Assembly (NCBI GenBank): GCA_047030855.1
Contig: JBKYIJ010000008.1
Coordinates: 806,001-870,000, forward strand
Direction: 5' to 3'
Length of the DNA: 64,000 nucleotides
Origin: QVMM01 sp047030855
Lineage (GTDB): Bacteria; Bacteroidota; Bacteroidia; Bacteroidales; Dysgonomonadaceae
In this document: positions 9,583 through 19,651 of the stretch, piece after piece
Numbering within the stretch: the stretch's first letter is position 1
Layout: every line of letters begins with the position of its first letter
Position numbers and translations under genes: made by a program
The notes under the pieces: model-generated
Seen by the model: only the letters and a program-made list of their open reading frames with translations
What the model was told of the DNA's origin: nothing
Databases searched by the model: none

Positions 9583-9942
9583 ATGAAGGAAACCGAAGAA
9601 ACAGTAAAAAAAATCATAGAAGCTTGTCAGGAAAAAAAAGCTAAAAAAATAGTGACATTAGATATGACAAATCTACCGGGCAGCATTTGTCAATATTTTG
9701 TAATCTGTGAAGGGACAACCCCCACACAAGTTTCCGCTATTTCGGAAGAAATAGTTGAACATCTGAAGAAAACCATCAACGAACGCCCGATAACCATAGA
9801 CGGACTCCGCGAGGCACAATGGGTCGGCATAGACTATGGCACAATTATTGTACACATATTTATTCCTGAATTAAGAAGTTTTTATGACATTGAACATTTG
9901 TGGGCAGATGCCGAATTTGAACACATCCCCGATATTTTATAA
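9583..9942 (+). CDS. rsfS: Ribosome silencing factor RsfS (Iojap/YbeB)
   Basis: 119 residues, full length. Binds ribosomal protein uL14 and blocks subunit joining when nutrients are low. Family motifs visible: KIVTLDMTNLPGSICQYFVICEG, in part, with the conserved D-x-T/S-x-x-x-x-x-C-x-YFVI pattern, GLREAQWVGIDYG and IVHIFIPELRSFYDIEHLWADA. It is followed 53 bases later by ftsH, an arrangement common in Bacteroidetes, so the two are likely one transcript. Confidence 0.96.
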   Translation: MKETEETVKKIIEACQEKKAKKIVTLDMTNLPGSICQYFVICEGTTPTQVSAISEEIVEHLKKTINERPITIDGLREAQWVGIDYGTIIVHIFIPELRSFYDIEHLWADAEFEHIPDIL

Positions 9943-9995
9943 AAAACTTTATTCATAGCCATCAAACAAAATAAATATTTCCCTGTTTAAACTAT

Positions 9996-12029
9996 ATGGA
10001 TAATAAACAAAACAAAAATTCTTTGCCTAAACCCCCGACAGGAAAAGGTCCTAAAATGCCGTTCAGCGCATATTGGATTTACATGCTGGCTGTGTTCATT
10101 ATACTCGGTCTGCTTTTCTTTGTTAACGATCCGACGGTAAAAGAAGTATCATGGTCTGATTTCCAGAAATACGCAAAAGAAAATTATATAAGCAAAATTG
10201 TCGTATATAATAAAAAGAATACTCTGGACGCTTTTGTCCGTCCCGATTCGGCAAAGCATATCTTCAAGAACGGAAATATAGAGAAGCTCGGAAAAGAACC
10301 CGTTATATTGGTACGGATACCCTCAGCGGATAAATTTTCAGATTTTTATGATTCGCTCGACACTACGGGCGACAAACATATAGATACCAGCTACGACAGC
10401 GGTTCCGATATGTGGGATATCATTCTCGGTTCGTTGCCTTTCATTCTGCTCATTGCGGTATGGATTTATTTGATGCGGCGAATGTCGGGCGGAGGCTCAA
10501 GCGGAGGCGGAGGCATATTCAGCGTAGGAAAGTCAAAAGCACAATTGTACGACAAAGGTTCTGACCTGAAAGTCACGTTTAAAGACGTGGCGGGGCTGTC
10601 TGAAGCCAAAGAAGAAATCGAAGAAATTGTCGAATTTCTGAAAAATCCGACACGATATACAGAAATCGGAGGTAAAATACCGAAAGGAGCCCTCCTCGTA
10701 GGACCTCCGGGAACAGGTAAAACCTTGCTTGCAAAAGCAGTAGCGGGCGAAGCAAACGTTCCTTTCTTCTCGATGTCAGGATCTGACTTCGTGGAAATGT
10801 TTGTAGGAGTCGGTGCATCGCGTGTCCGCGATCTTTTCCGTCAGGCAAAGGAAAAAGCACCCTGTATAATATTTATCGACGAAATTGACGCAATCGGACG
10901 GGCAAGAGGCAAAAACCCGAATTTCGGATCGAACGACGAAAGAGAAAACACCCTTAACCAGCTTTTGACTGAAATGGACGGTTTCGGTACAAACAGCGGA
11001 GTTATAATATTAGCCGCAACGAACAGGGCGGACATACTTGACAAAGCACTGTTAAGAGCAGGACGTTTTGACAGGCAAATATATGTCGATCTGCCTGACC
11101 TGAATGACAGGAAACAAATATTCAAGGTGCACTTGCGTCCGATAAAAGTAGACGACTCCGTCAACCTTGATTTCCTTGCGCGGCAGACACCCGGATTTTC
11201 GGGTGCCGACATCGCCAATGTATGTAACGAAGCTGCACTGATCGCAGCACGCAAAGGCAAAAAAGTTGCACAAGAGGAAGACTTCGTAAATGCGGTAGAC
11301 CGTATTATCGGAGGATTGGAAAAGAAAAACAAAGTTACAACCGAAGGGGAACGCAAAACTATTGCTATTCACGAAGCGGGACATGCAACTTTGAGTTGGT
11401 TCTTGGAACACGCAAATCCGTTGGTAAAAGTAACCATTGTTCCCAGAGGCAAAGCTTTGGGTGCAGCATGGTACCTGCCCGAAGAGAGGCAAATCACAAC
11501 CAAAGAGCAGATGCTCGACGAGATGTGCGCCTTATTGGGCGGACGTGCAGCGGAAGAAGTATTTGTCGGACATATTTCATCGGGAGCGATGAATGACCTT
11601 GAGCGTGTTACAAAACAGGCTTACGCAATGATTTCGTATATGGGAATGAGCGACAAACTCCCTAATCTGTGTTACTACGATTCGACCGGGCAAAGCTACG
11701 GGTTCACGAAACCATATAGTGAAGAAACCGCTTTGGTTATAGATTCCGAGGTTCAGAAAATGATCGATACTCAATATGAACGGGCGAAAGAAATACTGAA
11801 AAAACATGCGGAAGGGCATGGGGAACTTGCCAAGATTCTTTTAGAAAAGGAAGTTATTTATTCGGATGATTTAAAAATTATTTTCGGAGAACGTCCTTGG
11901 AAATCCCGTTCAGATGAAATACTGAAAGAACAAAAAGAAGATTTGACCGAAAACAACTCAACTACGGAAGAGAAAGAGGACAAACCTACAATAATGGCTC
12001 AAGACGATCAGTCGCAAGAACAGGGATAA
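9996..12029 (+). CDS. ftsH: ATP-dependent zinc metalloprotease FtsH
   Basis: 677 residues. Inner-membrane AAA+ protease that degrades misassembled membrane proteins and regulatory targets. Order of parts: first membrane helix (about 27-44), periplasmic FtsH_ext domain, second helix (about 143-160), a Gly-rich linker, AAA domain with Walker A GPPGTGKT (236-243), Walker B IIFIDEID, and [25 protein letters not shown] cited in part, then the M41 peptidase with zinc motif HEAGH (459-463). The C-terminal tail (about 635-677) is Glu/Lys/Gln-rich and probably disordered. All catalytic residues are present. Ends at a bidirectional terminator. Confidence 0.98.
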   Translation: MDNKQNKNSLPKPPTGKGPKMPFSAYWIYMLAVFIILGLLFFVNDPTVKEVSWSDFQKYAKENYISKIVVYNKKNTLDAFVRPDSAKHIFKNGNIEKLGKEPVILVRIPSADKFSDFYDSLDTTGDKHIDTSYDSGSDMWDIILGSLPFILLIAVWIYLMRRMSGGGSSGGGGIFSVGKSKAQLYDKGSDLKVTFKDVAGLSEAKEEIEEIVEFLKNPTRYTEIGGKIPKGALLVGPPGTGKTLLAKAVAGEANVPFFSMSGSDFVEMFVGVGASRVRDLFRQAKEKAPCIIFIDEIDAIGRARGKNPNFGSNDERENTLNQLLTEMDGFGTNSGVIILAATNRADILDKALLRAGRFDRQIYVDLPDLNDRKQIFKVHLRPIKVDDSVNLDFLARQTPGFSGADIANVCNEAALIAARKGKKVAQEEDFVNAVDRIIGGLEKKNKVTTEGERKTIAIHEAGHATLSWFLEHANPLVKVTIVPRGKALGAAWYLPEERQITTKEQMLDEMCALLGGRAAEEVFVGHISSGAMNDLERVTKQAYAMISYMGMSDKLPNLCYYDSTGQSYGFTKPYSEETALVIDSEVQKMIDTQYERAKEILKKHAEGHGELAKILLEKEVIYSDDLKIIFGERPWKSRSDEILKEQKEDLTENNSTTEEKEDKPTIMAQDDQSQEQG

Positions 12030-12054
12030 TATTTCCGATCAGACATACAAAAAA

Positions 12055-12082
12055 GGTGATTGTAAATAACAATCACCTTTTT
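12055..12082. terminator. Bidirectional intrinsic terminator
   Basis: 9-bp stem GGTGATTGT / ACAATCACC (12055-12063, 12069-12077) with AAATA loop, A-rich left arm and T5 right arm. Shared by ftsH and the convergent dehydrogenase gene. Confidence 0.88.
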
Positions 12083-12101
12083 CTCTTAAATAAAGACAGT
12101 A

Positions 12102-13052
12102 TCAATTCACTTTTGAAATCGTACCGTTATTATAAAATCCGATTATATTTTCAGCGACTTCCTTCTGCATACCGAGCCTTCCGTCTATGGTTTGCGTTCC
12201 TGCATGCGGAGTCAGGACAACATTCTCGAGAGTCAGCAACTCTTCCGTTATTTTGGGTTCGTGTTCAAAAACATCGAGCCCTGCCGCAAGAATTGTTCCC
12301 GAAGACAATGCCTTAGCCAGAGCAGGCTCATCCACCAATATACCTCTCGATGTATTAATGAGAATTGCCGTTTTCTTCATTTTATCAAACTCTTTCTCGC
12401 CCATCAGATGATAGGTTTCGGGAGTTGCGGGTGCATTGAGTGATATTACATCGGATTGCGTAAGCAATTCTTCGAAACTCACATATTTTGCACTATATTT
12501 TTTTTCTATTTCTTCGGACAGAGGCTTGCGGTTATGATAAATAATCTTCATCCCCGAAGCAACGGCGCGTCGGGCTACCGCCTGTCCTATTCTTCCCATA
12601 CCGTATATCCCCAGCGTTTTTCCGTAAAGTCCTACACCGGGATTGTCATATAAGCCCCATTTCAGTTCTTTCGGAACCCGGATATGTTTGTCATAGAAAG
12701 GAATACGCCGGGCTACCGAAAGCATCAGGCTGAAACATAATTCGGCTGTCGGCTCAAGGACGGAATTTGGCGTGTTTGTTACCACAATACCTTTCTTAGC
12801 GGCATAATCCACGTCAATATTATTATAGCCTACACCGAAGTTCGCAATCAGTTTCAGATTTTTCGCTGCATCTATAACATCTTTATCTGTCTGATACTTA
12901 AAGCTTGGAACAAATACTTCGCAATCTGTTATTTTCCGCAAAATTTCTTCCAATCTGAAATACTCCTGTTCGGGATATATCAGTTCAAAATCTTTCTCTA
13001 AGTCAACAAAGCCTTGAGGAAGGAATTTATAACCTAACAATATTTTTCTCAT
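12102..13052 (-). CDS. D-2-hydroxyacid dehydrogenase (NAD(P)-dependent)
   Basis: 316-residue cytosolic oxidoreductase of the D-isomer-specific 2-hydroxyacid dehydrogenase family. N-terminal substrate domain followed by the Rossmann domain with GIYGMGRIGQAVARRA. Catalytic triad is visible as Arg in NTSRGILVDE, Glu in DVFEHEP and His in LTPHAGTQT. The family includes glyoxylate/hydroxypyruvate reductases and phosphoglycerate dehydrogenases; without a C-terminal ACT domain it is not a typical SerA, and the substrate cannot be told. Last gene of a three-gene minus-strand set; only 12 bases separate it from the DUF3127 gene. Confidence 0.9.
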   Translation of the reverse strand: MRKILLGYKFLPQGFVDLEKDFELIYPEQEYFRLEEILRKITDCEVFVPSFKYQTDKDVIDAAKNLKLIANFGVGYNNIDVDYAAKKGIVVTNTPNSVLEPTAELCFSLMLSVARRIPFYDKHIRVPKELKWGLYDNPGVGLYGKTLGIYGMGRIGQAVARRAVASGMKIIYHNRKPLSEEIEKKYSAKYVSFEELLTQSDVISLNAPATPETYHLMGEKEFDKMKKTAILINTSRGILVDEPALAKALSSGTILAAGLDVFEHEPKITEELLTLENVVLTPHAGTQTIDGRLGMQKEVAENIIGFYNNGTISKVN

Positions 13053-13064
13053 ACGAACAACGAC

Positions 13065-13430
13065 TTAAAATGGCAAATCATCTTCGCCTTCCATCGAAAA
13101 ATCGACAGGAGGCGCAGGCGGAATATCATCAGGGATAGGGTTAGGATAGTTTTCGTTTGTTGAAGGTACTACCGCATCCACTTTCCAAGCTTTCACGGTA
13201 GTGTACCACCGCCCGTTGTATTCGCGGCTTTCCAAATCGAACGATATATCCAACATGTTTCCGATTTGCAACACGGAGTCATTTATCTTATCTCCCCATA
13301 TCGAAACACATATCTTTTTAGGATATTGTCCTTCCGTTTCCACAATCACGTCTTGCTTTTTCCATTCCCCGTTTCGTCCTGTGCCTGTTTGGACAGGAAG
13401 CACCTGTATCAGTTTCGCTGTTAATTGCAT
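13065..13430 (-). CDS. DUF3127 domain-containing protein
   Basis: 121-residue cytosolic protein of the DUF3127 family, largely confined to Bacteroidetes. Visible blocks: GRNGEWKKQDVIVET, KKICVSIWGDKI and REYNGRWYTTVKAWKVD, giving an OB-fold-like beta pattern; an acidic Pro-rich tail ends in EDDLPF. An acidic tail after an OB-like domain recalls single-stranded DNA-binding proteins, but that is only a resemblance. It lies 2 bases after the acyl-CoA ligase stop and 12 bases before the dehydrogenase start, so it is part of that operon. Confidence 0.88.
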   Translation of the reverse strand: MQLTAKLIQVLPVQTGTGRNGEWKKQDVIVETEGQYPKKICVSIWGDKINDSVLQIGNMLDISFDLESREYNGRWYTTVKAWKVDAVVPSTNENYPNPIPDDIPPAPPVDFSMEGEDDLPF

Positions 13431-13432
13431 AA

Positions 13433-15244
13433 TTAGTTTTCCTCGTACATTTTATTTATTAAATCATTATATTTTTCGGCAACATACTTTCTTCTCACTT
13501 TCAAAGTATTTGTCAATTCGCCTCCTTCCATAGAAAACGGTTCGGGAAGCAATACGAATTTCTTTATTTTCTCGTAGGAAGCAAAAGCCGCCTGCAACAG
13601 TTCGATCCGTCCTCCTATCATCGCATTTACTTCTTTTGTCTGGAGCAGATCGCTCATCCTGTCATATTCCACTTTATGTTCTTCCGCCCATTCCGCCACC
13701 GCTTCATAATTAGGAACGATGAGTGCCGTGACGTATTTTCGCTGATCGCCTATCGTGGCAACCATGTCTATATACTTATCCGTGGCAAGAGTCGTTTCTA
13801 TTGCCTGAGGCGCTATGTATTTTCCGTTTGAGGTTTTATAGAGATCCTTAATCCTGTCTTTTAGTATAATTGCGTTATTGGCAGTCAATTCTCCCGCATC
13901 GCCCGTTCTGAAAAAACCGTCTTCGGTAAAAGCTTTTGCCGTTTCTTCCGGTTTTTTGTAATACTCTTTCATCACGGTTTTGCCTTTTACCAATATCTCA
14001 TCATTGACATCTATACGGACTTGTATATCGGTCAAAGGTTCTCCAACGGAGTTGAGTACAAATTTAGTAGGCGGGTAACAACTGACTGTAGCCGACGTTT
14101 CGGTCAGCCCATAACCTATAAGAAGCGGAATGTTTACCGACTGCAAAAACTCGTTTATCTTATCGGACAGAGGAGCCCCCGCGCACGGGAATAACTTTCC
14201 CTTATTGATCCCTATTACTATTTTCAGAACTTTATAAATCGTATTATTATACAGGTGAAACTTGAAAGATGTCCCAATAGGAGGAGTCAGTTCGTTGTTT
14301 ACATAATCGAGTCTGTATTTCTTTCCTGTTTTGAGAGCATCGTTGTATATCCATTTCATAATGCCTTTAGAGGAATTAATTTTGTCAGATACTCCCTCAT
14401 ATACTTTTTCCCAGAAACGGGGCACATTGCACATCAAGGTAGGACGAACCTGCTTTATTGATTTCTGAATTTCTTTCGGATTGTGGTTTATGGCAATCAC
14501 TATTCCCCGATGAAGGCAATAATAAGACCAAGCTTTTTCAAAAACATGCGCCAAGGGTAAAAAGCACATCGAAACATCTTTATCCGAAAGCGTCGTCAAA
14601 CGAATATCGTGTATCCTGAATACTTCCTGAAAACACGAATGAGGAAGTACTACTCCCTTTGGTTCGCCTGTTGTTCCCGATGTATAGATTATGCAGGCGG
14701 TATCTTCAAAGTTGACTTCTTTCAGCCTGACGTTTACCAGAACCTCGGCATTTGTATTTTCTCCTGTTGTTATGAAATCTTCAAAATATACGGAAGTTTT
14801 ATCTTCGACGTGAAATTTTACATTTTTGTCGTAAACGATAATTTTTTTCAGCACAGTAGATTGTTGTTGCACTTTGAAGGCATTGTTGTACTGAAACTGT
14901 TCTCCTACAAACAAAACTTCGATTCCTGCATCCTGAATAATATAATCAACCTGCGAAAGAGAAGACGTAGCATATATAGGCACAATAATGACGCGGTTGG
15001 CATAAGCACCGAATTCCGTCATAAAATACTGAGGCATATTCTGGGAGTAAACCCCTATCCTGTCCTGTGCCTCAATACCCATTTCCGCCATAGCCCATGC
15101 CGTCTTCATTATAAAATCGGAAAGCTTTCGCCACGAAATGGACTTCCATTTTTTATCCTCGTTATCCCTGTACTTTAGCGCAGGCTTAGACTTGTATCTA
15201 AACGCTTTTAAATGGATCATTTCGCCCAAGTGGTAGCTGTTCAT
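13433..15244 (-). CDS. Long-chain fatty acid-CoA ligase (AMP-forming)
   Basis: 603-residue AMP-dependent synthetase/ligase, FadD15/long-chain acyl-CoA synthetase type. It activates fatty acids with ATP to acyl-AMP and then acyl-CoA at the inner face of the membrane. Motifs: P-loop-like IIYTSGTTGEPKGVVLPH, LPLAHVFEKAW, GYGLTETSATVSCYPP, FFRTGDAGEL and the hinge LKDRIKDLYKTSNGKYI with the catalytic Lys region at the C-terminus. Full length for the family. First gene of the operon with DUF3127 and the D-2-hydroxyacid dehydrogenase; its own -7 box lies at 15270-15277. Confidence 0.93.
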   Translation of the reverse strand: MNSYHLGEMIHLKAFRYKSKPALKYRDNEDKKWKSISWRKLSDFIMKTAWAMAEMGIEAQDRIGVYSQNMPQYFMTEFGAYANRVIIVPIYATSSLSQVDYIIQDAGIEVLFVGEQFQYNNAFKVQQQSTVLKKIIVYDKNVKFHVEDKTSVYFEDFITTGENTNAEVLVNVRLKEVNFEDTACIIYTSGTTGEPKGVVLPHSCFQEVFRIHDIRLTTLSDKDVSMCFLPLAHVFEKAWSYYCLHRGIVIAINHNPKEIQKSIKQVRPTLMCNVPRFWEKVYEGVSDKINSSKGIMKWIYNDALKTGKKYRLDYVNNELTPPIGTSFKFHLYNNTIYKVLKIVIGINKGKLFPCAGAPLSDKINEFLQSVNIPLLIGYGLTETSATVSCYPPTKFVLNSVGEPLTDIQVRIDVNDEILVKGKTVMKEYYKKPEETAKAFTEDGFFRTGDAGELTANNAIILKDRIKDLYKTSNGKYIAPQAIETTLATDKYIDMVATIGDQRKYVTALIVPNYEAVAEWAEEHKVEYDRMSDLLQTKEVNAMIGGRIELLQAAFASYEKIKKFVLLPEPFSMEGGELTNTLKVRRKYVAEKYNDLINKMYEEN

Positions 15245-15269
15245 ATTCTTATGCAGATTGGTTTAACTA

Positions 15270-15277
15270 CAAAGTTA
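15270..15277 (-). promoter_or_regulatory. Bacteroidetes -7 box (TAACTTTG) for the acyl-CoA ligase operon
   Basis: Reverse complement reads TAACTTTG, about 25 bases before the ligase start at 15244. Confidence 0.5.
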
Positions 15278-15358
15278 CATTTTATAATTTTTAATCGGGC
15301 TTATCCTGTTATTTTTTACATATATAATTTTTATTTCTATCAAACACAATGAATTTAT

Positions 15359-15366
15359 TACCTTTG
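15359..15366 (+). promoter_or_regulatory. Bacteroidetes -7 box (TACCTTTG) for the flippase-DPP7 pair
   Basis: TACCTTTG lies 26 bases before the ATG at 15393, divergent from the box at 15270-15277. Confidence 0.5.
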
Positions 15367-15392
15367 CTGACACTTTGATTTAAATAACCCGA

Positions 15393-16883
15393 ATGGCGGG
15401 AGGGATGAAGTCTTTGGCAAAGGACACTGCTGTGTACGGAATGAGCAGCATTGTCGGGAAATTTCTGAACTGGTGTCTCGTGCCGATTTATACGCGTGTA
15501 CTGACTACCGGCGAGTATGGCGTCGTAACCAATATATACGCTTATATTGCTTTGGTTGCCGTACTTCTCACTTACGGAATGGAAACGGGCTTTTTCCGCT
15601 TTATCCATAAGGAGGGAGAGAATCCGCTGAAAGTATATTCCACGACTTTAATTTCCATCGCGACATCTTCTCTTCTGTTTATTGCTTTATGCTTTATATT
15701 TATAAACCCGATATCCAATACATTGGGATACTCCGATCACAGGGATTATATCGGGATAATGGCTATCGTAATAGCAATAGACGCTTTTACTACAATTCCG
15801 TTTGCTTACTTACGGTATAAGAAAATGCCTGTCAGATTCGCCACTCTGAAACTGGTGAATATTATCCTGACAATTTTCTTCAACATATTCTTTCTTATCA
15901 TATGTCCGGCAATATACAAATCCTCGCCTGAGATCATAAATTGGTTCTACGATCCGAATTATCGTGAAGGTTATATTTTTGTAGCCAACCTGCTCGGATC
16001 GCTTATCCTGCTCATCCTCCTTATACCTTATATTACGGGATTCAAATATACATTTGACAACAGCCTGCTCAAACAGATGCTGAAATACAGCTTCCCTCTA
16101 TTAATATTGGGGATTGCGGGCATTCTGAACCAAAATATAGATAAAATCATCTATCCTTTCCTGTTCGAAGATAAACAACAGGCTCTGGAAAGTCTTGGGG
16201 TTTACGGAGCTTGCGCCCGAATCGCGGTAGTAATGATGATGTTCACGCAAGCTTTTCGCTTTGCGTACGAGCCTTTTGTGTTTGCCAAACAGAAAGACAA
16301 CAACACCAAGCCTTACGGCGAAGCGATGAAATATTTTATCATTTTCTCGCTTGTCATTTTTCTTGGCGTTATGTTCTATATCGACATTCTGAAATATTTT
16401 GTCGGAAGCGCCTTTTTTGAAGGGATAAATGTCGTTCCCATTATCATGCTGGGATATATATTTTTCGGAATCTATTTCAACCTGTCCTTTTGGTATAAAC
16501 TTACGGATAAAACATATTTCGGAGCTGTTTTCTCAACAATCGGGTGCGTGCTTACCATTGCAATAAATATAATATTTGTTCCCGTTTACGGATATATGGC
16601 AAGCGCATGGGCTTCGCTTATCTGCAATCTGATAATGATGTTGTTTTCTTATTACTTCGGGCAAAAGAACTATCCGATTCACTACGATCTAAAAAGGATA
16701 GGGTTGTATTTCCTGCTCGCTGCAATTCTATATTGCATTGCATATTTTGTCCAAATTGACAATATGGTTTTAAGATTACTGTTCAGAACAATACTGTTCG
16801 GAATATTCCTTGCGGTAGTCGTAAAAAAAGACCTGCCTCTGTCGGAAATTCCGATAATAAATAAACTGACAAAAAAGAAATAA
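15393..16883 (+). CDS. Lipopolysaccharide/oligosaccharide flippase (MATE/MVF superfamily, Wzx-like)
   Basis: 496-residue polytopic membrane protein with about 14 hydrophobic segments. The N-terminus (MKSLAKDTAVYGMSSIVGKF, then PIYTRVLTTGEYGVV) is the polysaccharide-biosynthesis/flippase signature. By family it moves lipid-linked oligosaccharide across the inner membrane. The region has no surrounding glycosyltransferase cluster, so the cargo is unknown. The S46 peptidase gene starts 29 bases downstream, suggesting co-transcription, though no functional link is obvious. Confidence 0.88.
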   Translation: MAGGMKSLAKDTAVYGMSSIVGKFLNWCLVPIYTRVLTTGEYGVVTNIYAYIALVAVLLTYGMETGFFRFIHKEGENPLKVYSTTLISIATSSLLFIALCFIFINPISNTLGYSDHRDYIGIMAIVIAIDAFTTIPFAYLRYKKMPVRFATLKLVNIILTIFFNIFFLIICPAIYKSSPEIINWFYDPNYREGYIFVANLLGSLILLILLIPYITGFKYTFDNSLLKQMLKYSFPLLILGIAGILNQNIDKIIYPFLFEDKQQALESLGVYGACARIAVVMMMFTQAFRFAYEPFVFAKQKDNNTKPYGEAMKYFIIFSLVIFLGVMFYIDILKYFVGSAFFEGINVVPIIMLGYIFFGIYFNLSFWYKLTDKTYFGAVFSTIGCVLTIAINIIFVPVYGYMASAWASLICNLIMMLFSYYFGQKNYPIHYDLKRIGLYFLLAAILYCIAYFVQIDNMVLRLLFRTILFGIFLAVVVKKDLPLSEIPIINKLTKKK

Positions 16884-16912
16884 TCTATTTATAATACAAT
16901 AAACATAACAAA

Positions 16913-19036
16913 ATGAAGAAAATTTTATTCTCGATCGTTTCGTTCTTACTCACGTTGTCCGTCTCTGCCGATGAAGGTATGTGGGTGCTTAAAGAACTGA
17001 ACAAGCAAAGCGCCGAACGCATGAAGGAATTGGGATTCACATTCCCGATCGACAGTATTTACAGCGAAGAAAAACCGTCCCTGAAAGATGCCGTCGTTAT
17101 TTTTGATCAAGGCTGTACAGGCGTAGCCGTATCCGATAAAGGGCTTATTTTCACAAACCATCATTGCGGATACGACGCTATCCAGAAAAACAGTTCGGTT
17201 GAACACGACTATCTGAAAGACGGTTTTGTAAGCCAGAATACGGAGGAAGAAATTTATACGGAAGGCGTAACCGTTTCTTTCTTGCAAAAGACTGAAGACG
17301 TTACCGATAAAGTATTGGAAGGCATTACTCCCGAAACAACGGAAGAAGCAAGATATGCGCAGATAGATTCCTTGTCGAACGAAATACTGAAAGAGTATAA
17401 GGACAACGAATTTTTAGACGCGCGTGTCATTCCCTATTACGGAGGAAATAAATATTACCTTATCGTTTACGAAGTATTTAAAGACATCCGTATGGTATTT
17501 GCACCACCCTCATCGGTGGGAAAATTCGGAGGGGAAACAGACAACTGGATGTGGCCGAGACATACGGGCGATTTTTCGGTTTTCCGCGTATACGGCAACA
17601 AAGACAACAAAGCCGCAGCATACAGCCCTGACAATGTCCCTTACAAACCTAAATATGTAGTTCCCGTATCCCTGAAAGGATATGACGACAAAGGATACGC
17701 AATGACAATAGGATATCCCGGAAGCACGGAGCGATATATGTCTTCGTGGGGGATTACGCAAATGGTGGAGTCGGAAAACAAACCCCGCATAGAAGTCCGT
17801 ACAGCCAAGCAAAACATCTGGAAAGAAGCGATGAACGCAAGCGATGCCGTCCGTATCAAGTATGCGTCAAAATATGCCCGCAGCTCCAACTATTGGAAAA
17901 ACTCGATCGGGATGAATACCGCCATCGCGAAACTGAACGTTATCCCCGAAAAAGAAAAACTGGAAGCTGAATTCAATCTTTGGCTCGACACAAACAGCAG
18001 TGCAAAGGAAAAGTACAGTGAAGCCCTTCCATCTATGAAAGAAGGATACGAGGCAATGATGGAATCGTCGAAAGTTATGACCTATTTCTACGAAACTTTT
18101 TACAGCGGAATGGAAATTGTCAGAATGTCAAATACAGTCCTTTTGAACAAACAGGATACTATCGAAAAGAAAGTTGCTCATATAAAAGACCGGCTCAAAG
18201 ACGTTTATAAGGATTACGAGCCCGAACTCGATAAAAAAGTAGCGGCAACCTTACTGGCTTTATATGCCGAGAAAGTGGACGCAAAATACCTGCCCGACAT
18301 TTACCGGACTATTGAGAAAAAACACAAAGGAGATTATCAGAAATACGTAGACTGGGTTTACAAAAACACCAACTTTACATCACTGGATAAAGTTATTGCT
18401 CTGGTTGAAAAGAACAACATAAAAAAACTGGAGAAAGATCCTGTGATTCAGTTGGCAAAATCAATCAACGCAAGTTATGACATGATCGTAGGAGAATTGT
18501 TGCCGTCCTATTCCAAAATAGACAAAGGAAGTCGCCTTTTCATCGCAGGATTGATAGAAATGCAGCCCGACAAAGCTTTTTATCCCGACGCTAACTTCAC
18601 GCAACGATTGAGCTACGGATCAATCGGAGGATACAAACCTTTCGATGCAGCCGAATACTATTACTATTCTACAAGCAAAGGAGTTCTGGAAAAAGAGAAC
18701 CCCGAAAATCCGGAATTTAATGTACAGCAATATATCCTCGACGATTTGCGTACCAAGAACTGGGGACAATATGCCGACAAAGACGGATCGATGCACGTAA
18801 ACTTCCTATCCAACAACGACATAACAGGCGGAAATTCGGGAAGCCCCGTGTTTAACGGACAGGCTCATCTGATCGGGTTGGCGTTTGACGGAAACTGGGA
18901 AGCCCTGAGCGGAGATATTGTATTCGAACCCGAAGTTCAACGCACGATAAGCGTTGATATCCGTTACGTACTCTATATGATAGACAAAGTCATGAAGTGT
19001 CCGCGACTGATACAAGAACTGAATGTCGTAAAGTAA
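16913..19036 (+). CDS. S46 family dipeptidyl peptidase, DPP7 type
   Basis: 707 residues. Periplasmic/outer-membrane-associated serine peptidase that removes dipeptides from oligopeptide N-termini, feeding asaccharolytic growth. Signal peptide of about 19 residues. Chymotrypsin-fold catalytic residues: His84 in TNHHCGYDA, an Asp in the FGGETDNWMWPRHTGDFSVFR region (cited in part), and Ser642 in TGGNSGSP. A helical lid occupies about 270-570. The residue 18 positions after Ser642 is Gly660 (AFDGNWEA); in studied S46 enzymes Gly there marks DPP7 (hydrophobic P1) whereas Arg marks DPP11 (acidic P1). Hence DPP7 type is inferred. Complete length. Confidence 0.92.
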   Translation: MKKILFSIVSFLLTLSVSADEGMWVLKELNKQSAERMKELGFTFPIDSIYSEEKPSLKDAVVIFDQGCTGVAVSDKGLIFTNHHCGYDAIQKNSSVEHDYLKDGFVSQNTEEEIYTEGVTVSFLQKTEDVTDKVLEGITPETTEEARYAQIDSLSNEILKEYKDNEFLDARVIPYYGGNKYYLIVYEVFKDIRMVFAPPSSVGKFGGETDNWMWPRHTGDFSVFRVYGNKDNKAAAYSPDNVPYKPKYVVPVSLKGYDDKGYAMTIGYPGSTERYMSSWGITQMVESENKPRIEVRTAKQNIWKEAMNASDAVRIKYASKYARSSNYWKNSIGMNTAIAKLNVIPEKEKLEAEFNLWLDTNSSAKEKYSEALPSMKEGYEAMMESSKVMTYFYETFYSGMEIVRMSNTVLLNKQDTIEKKVAHIKDRLKDVYKDYEPELDKKVAATLLALYAEKVDAKYLPDIYRTIEKKHKGDYQKYVDWVYKNTNFTSLDKVIALVEKNNIKKLEKDPVIQLAKSINASYDMIVGELLPSYSKIDKGSRLFIAGLIEMQPDKAFYPDANFTQRLSYGSIGGYKPFDAAEYYYYSTSKGVLEKENPENPEFNVQQYILDDLRTKNWGQYADKDGSMHVNFLSNNDITGGNSGSPVFNGQAHLIGLAFDGNWEALSGDIVFEPEVQRTISVDIRYVLYMIDKVMKCPRLIQELNVVK

Positions 19037-19090
19037 TAACAATCTTTTCTCTAAAAAATAATTATAACTATTTTTAGAGAAGAATACTAA

Positions 19091-19129
19091 AGAGGAAAAA
19101 TTCAAATTGCCTGAATTTTTCCTCTTTTT
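19091..19129 (+). terminator. Intrinsic terminator after the DPP7 gene
   Basis: 14-bp perfect stem AGAGGAAAAATTCA / TGAATTTTTCCTCT (19091-19104, 19112-19125) with a 7-base loop and a T5 tail. Confidence 0.88.
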
Positions 19130-19165
19130 ATTTTATAATTTTGATTATCGAAAAATGATATACAT

Positions 19166-19561
19166 ATGAGTATGAACCTTAATATCGAAAAATATAACCC
19201 TATAAATACGAAAGAAAAGATAGATCAATTAATATCCGAATTGATTGAGAAAGGTTTAAATATAGAATTAAATAAAATACAAATTCTTTATAATATTAAA
19301 AGTTATAAGATGCAGATTTATTTTAATGAATGTATTACACAAATAAAAAAAGAGAAAAAACTGATTAATACTAATACAAAGAAATCTGATAAAGGCGGAT
19401 CAAAAAAGAAACCAAACAAACAATCTGCAAGAAGAAATAAAAAGAAAGGATATTCTAAACCTATTTTTAAAGACGAAGAGTTTGCTCCACGATATTCGTC
19501 TTTTGACTATGATAAGATTGACTATCATAAGCCTTTAACACTAATTCCCAAAAAGAATTAA
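19166..19561 (+). CDS. Hypothetical Lys-rich protein
   Basis: 131 residues, not recognised. The first 70 residues are predicted helical with Ile/Asn/Lys-rich composition (YNPINTKEKIDQLISELIEK). Then follows a strongly basic, low-complexity stretch (GGSKKKPNKQSARRNKKKG) and a Tyr/Asp-containing tail (RYSSFDYDKIDYHKPL). No signal peptide or membrane helix. Base composition is visibly more A+T-rich than its neighbours, and it sits alone between a terminator and the ABC importer promoter, so it may be a recently acquired accessory gene. A nucleic-acid-binding role would fit the basic patch but is unproven. An alternative ATG two codons downstream cannot be excluded. Confidence 0.6.
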   Translation: MSMNLNIEKYNPINTKEKIDQLISELIEKGLNIELNKIQILYNIKSYKMQIYFNECITQIKKEKKLINTNTKKSDKGGSKKKPNKQSARRNKKKGYSKPIFKDEEFAPRYSSFDYDKIDYHKPLTLIPKKN

Positions 19562-19651
19562 TTTAAAATACAGAATCAAAGGTATTTCCAAAGTAATCCA
19601 ATTATCAACAGGGATAGGTAGTTTTTATTTCTCCGATAATACAAATTAATG

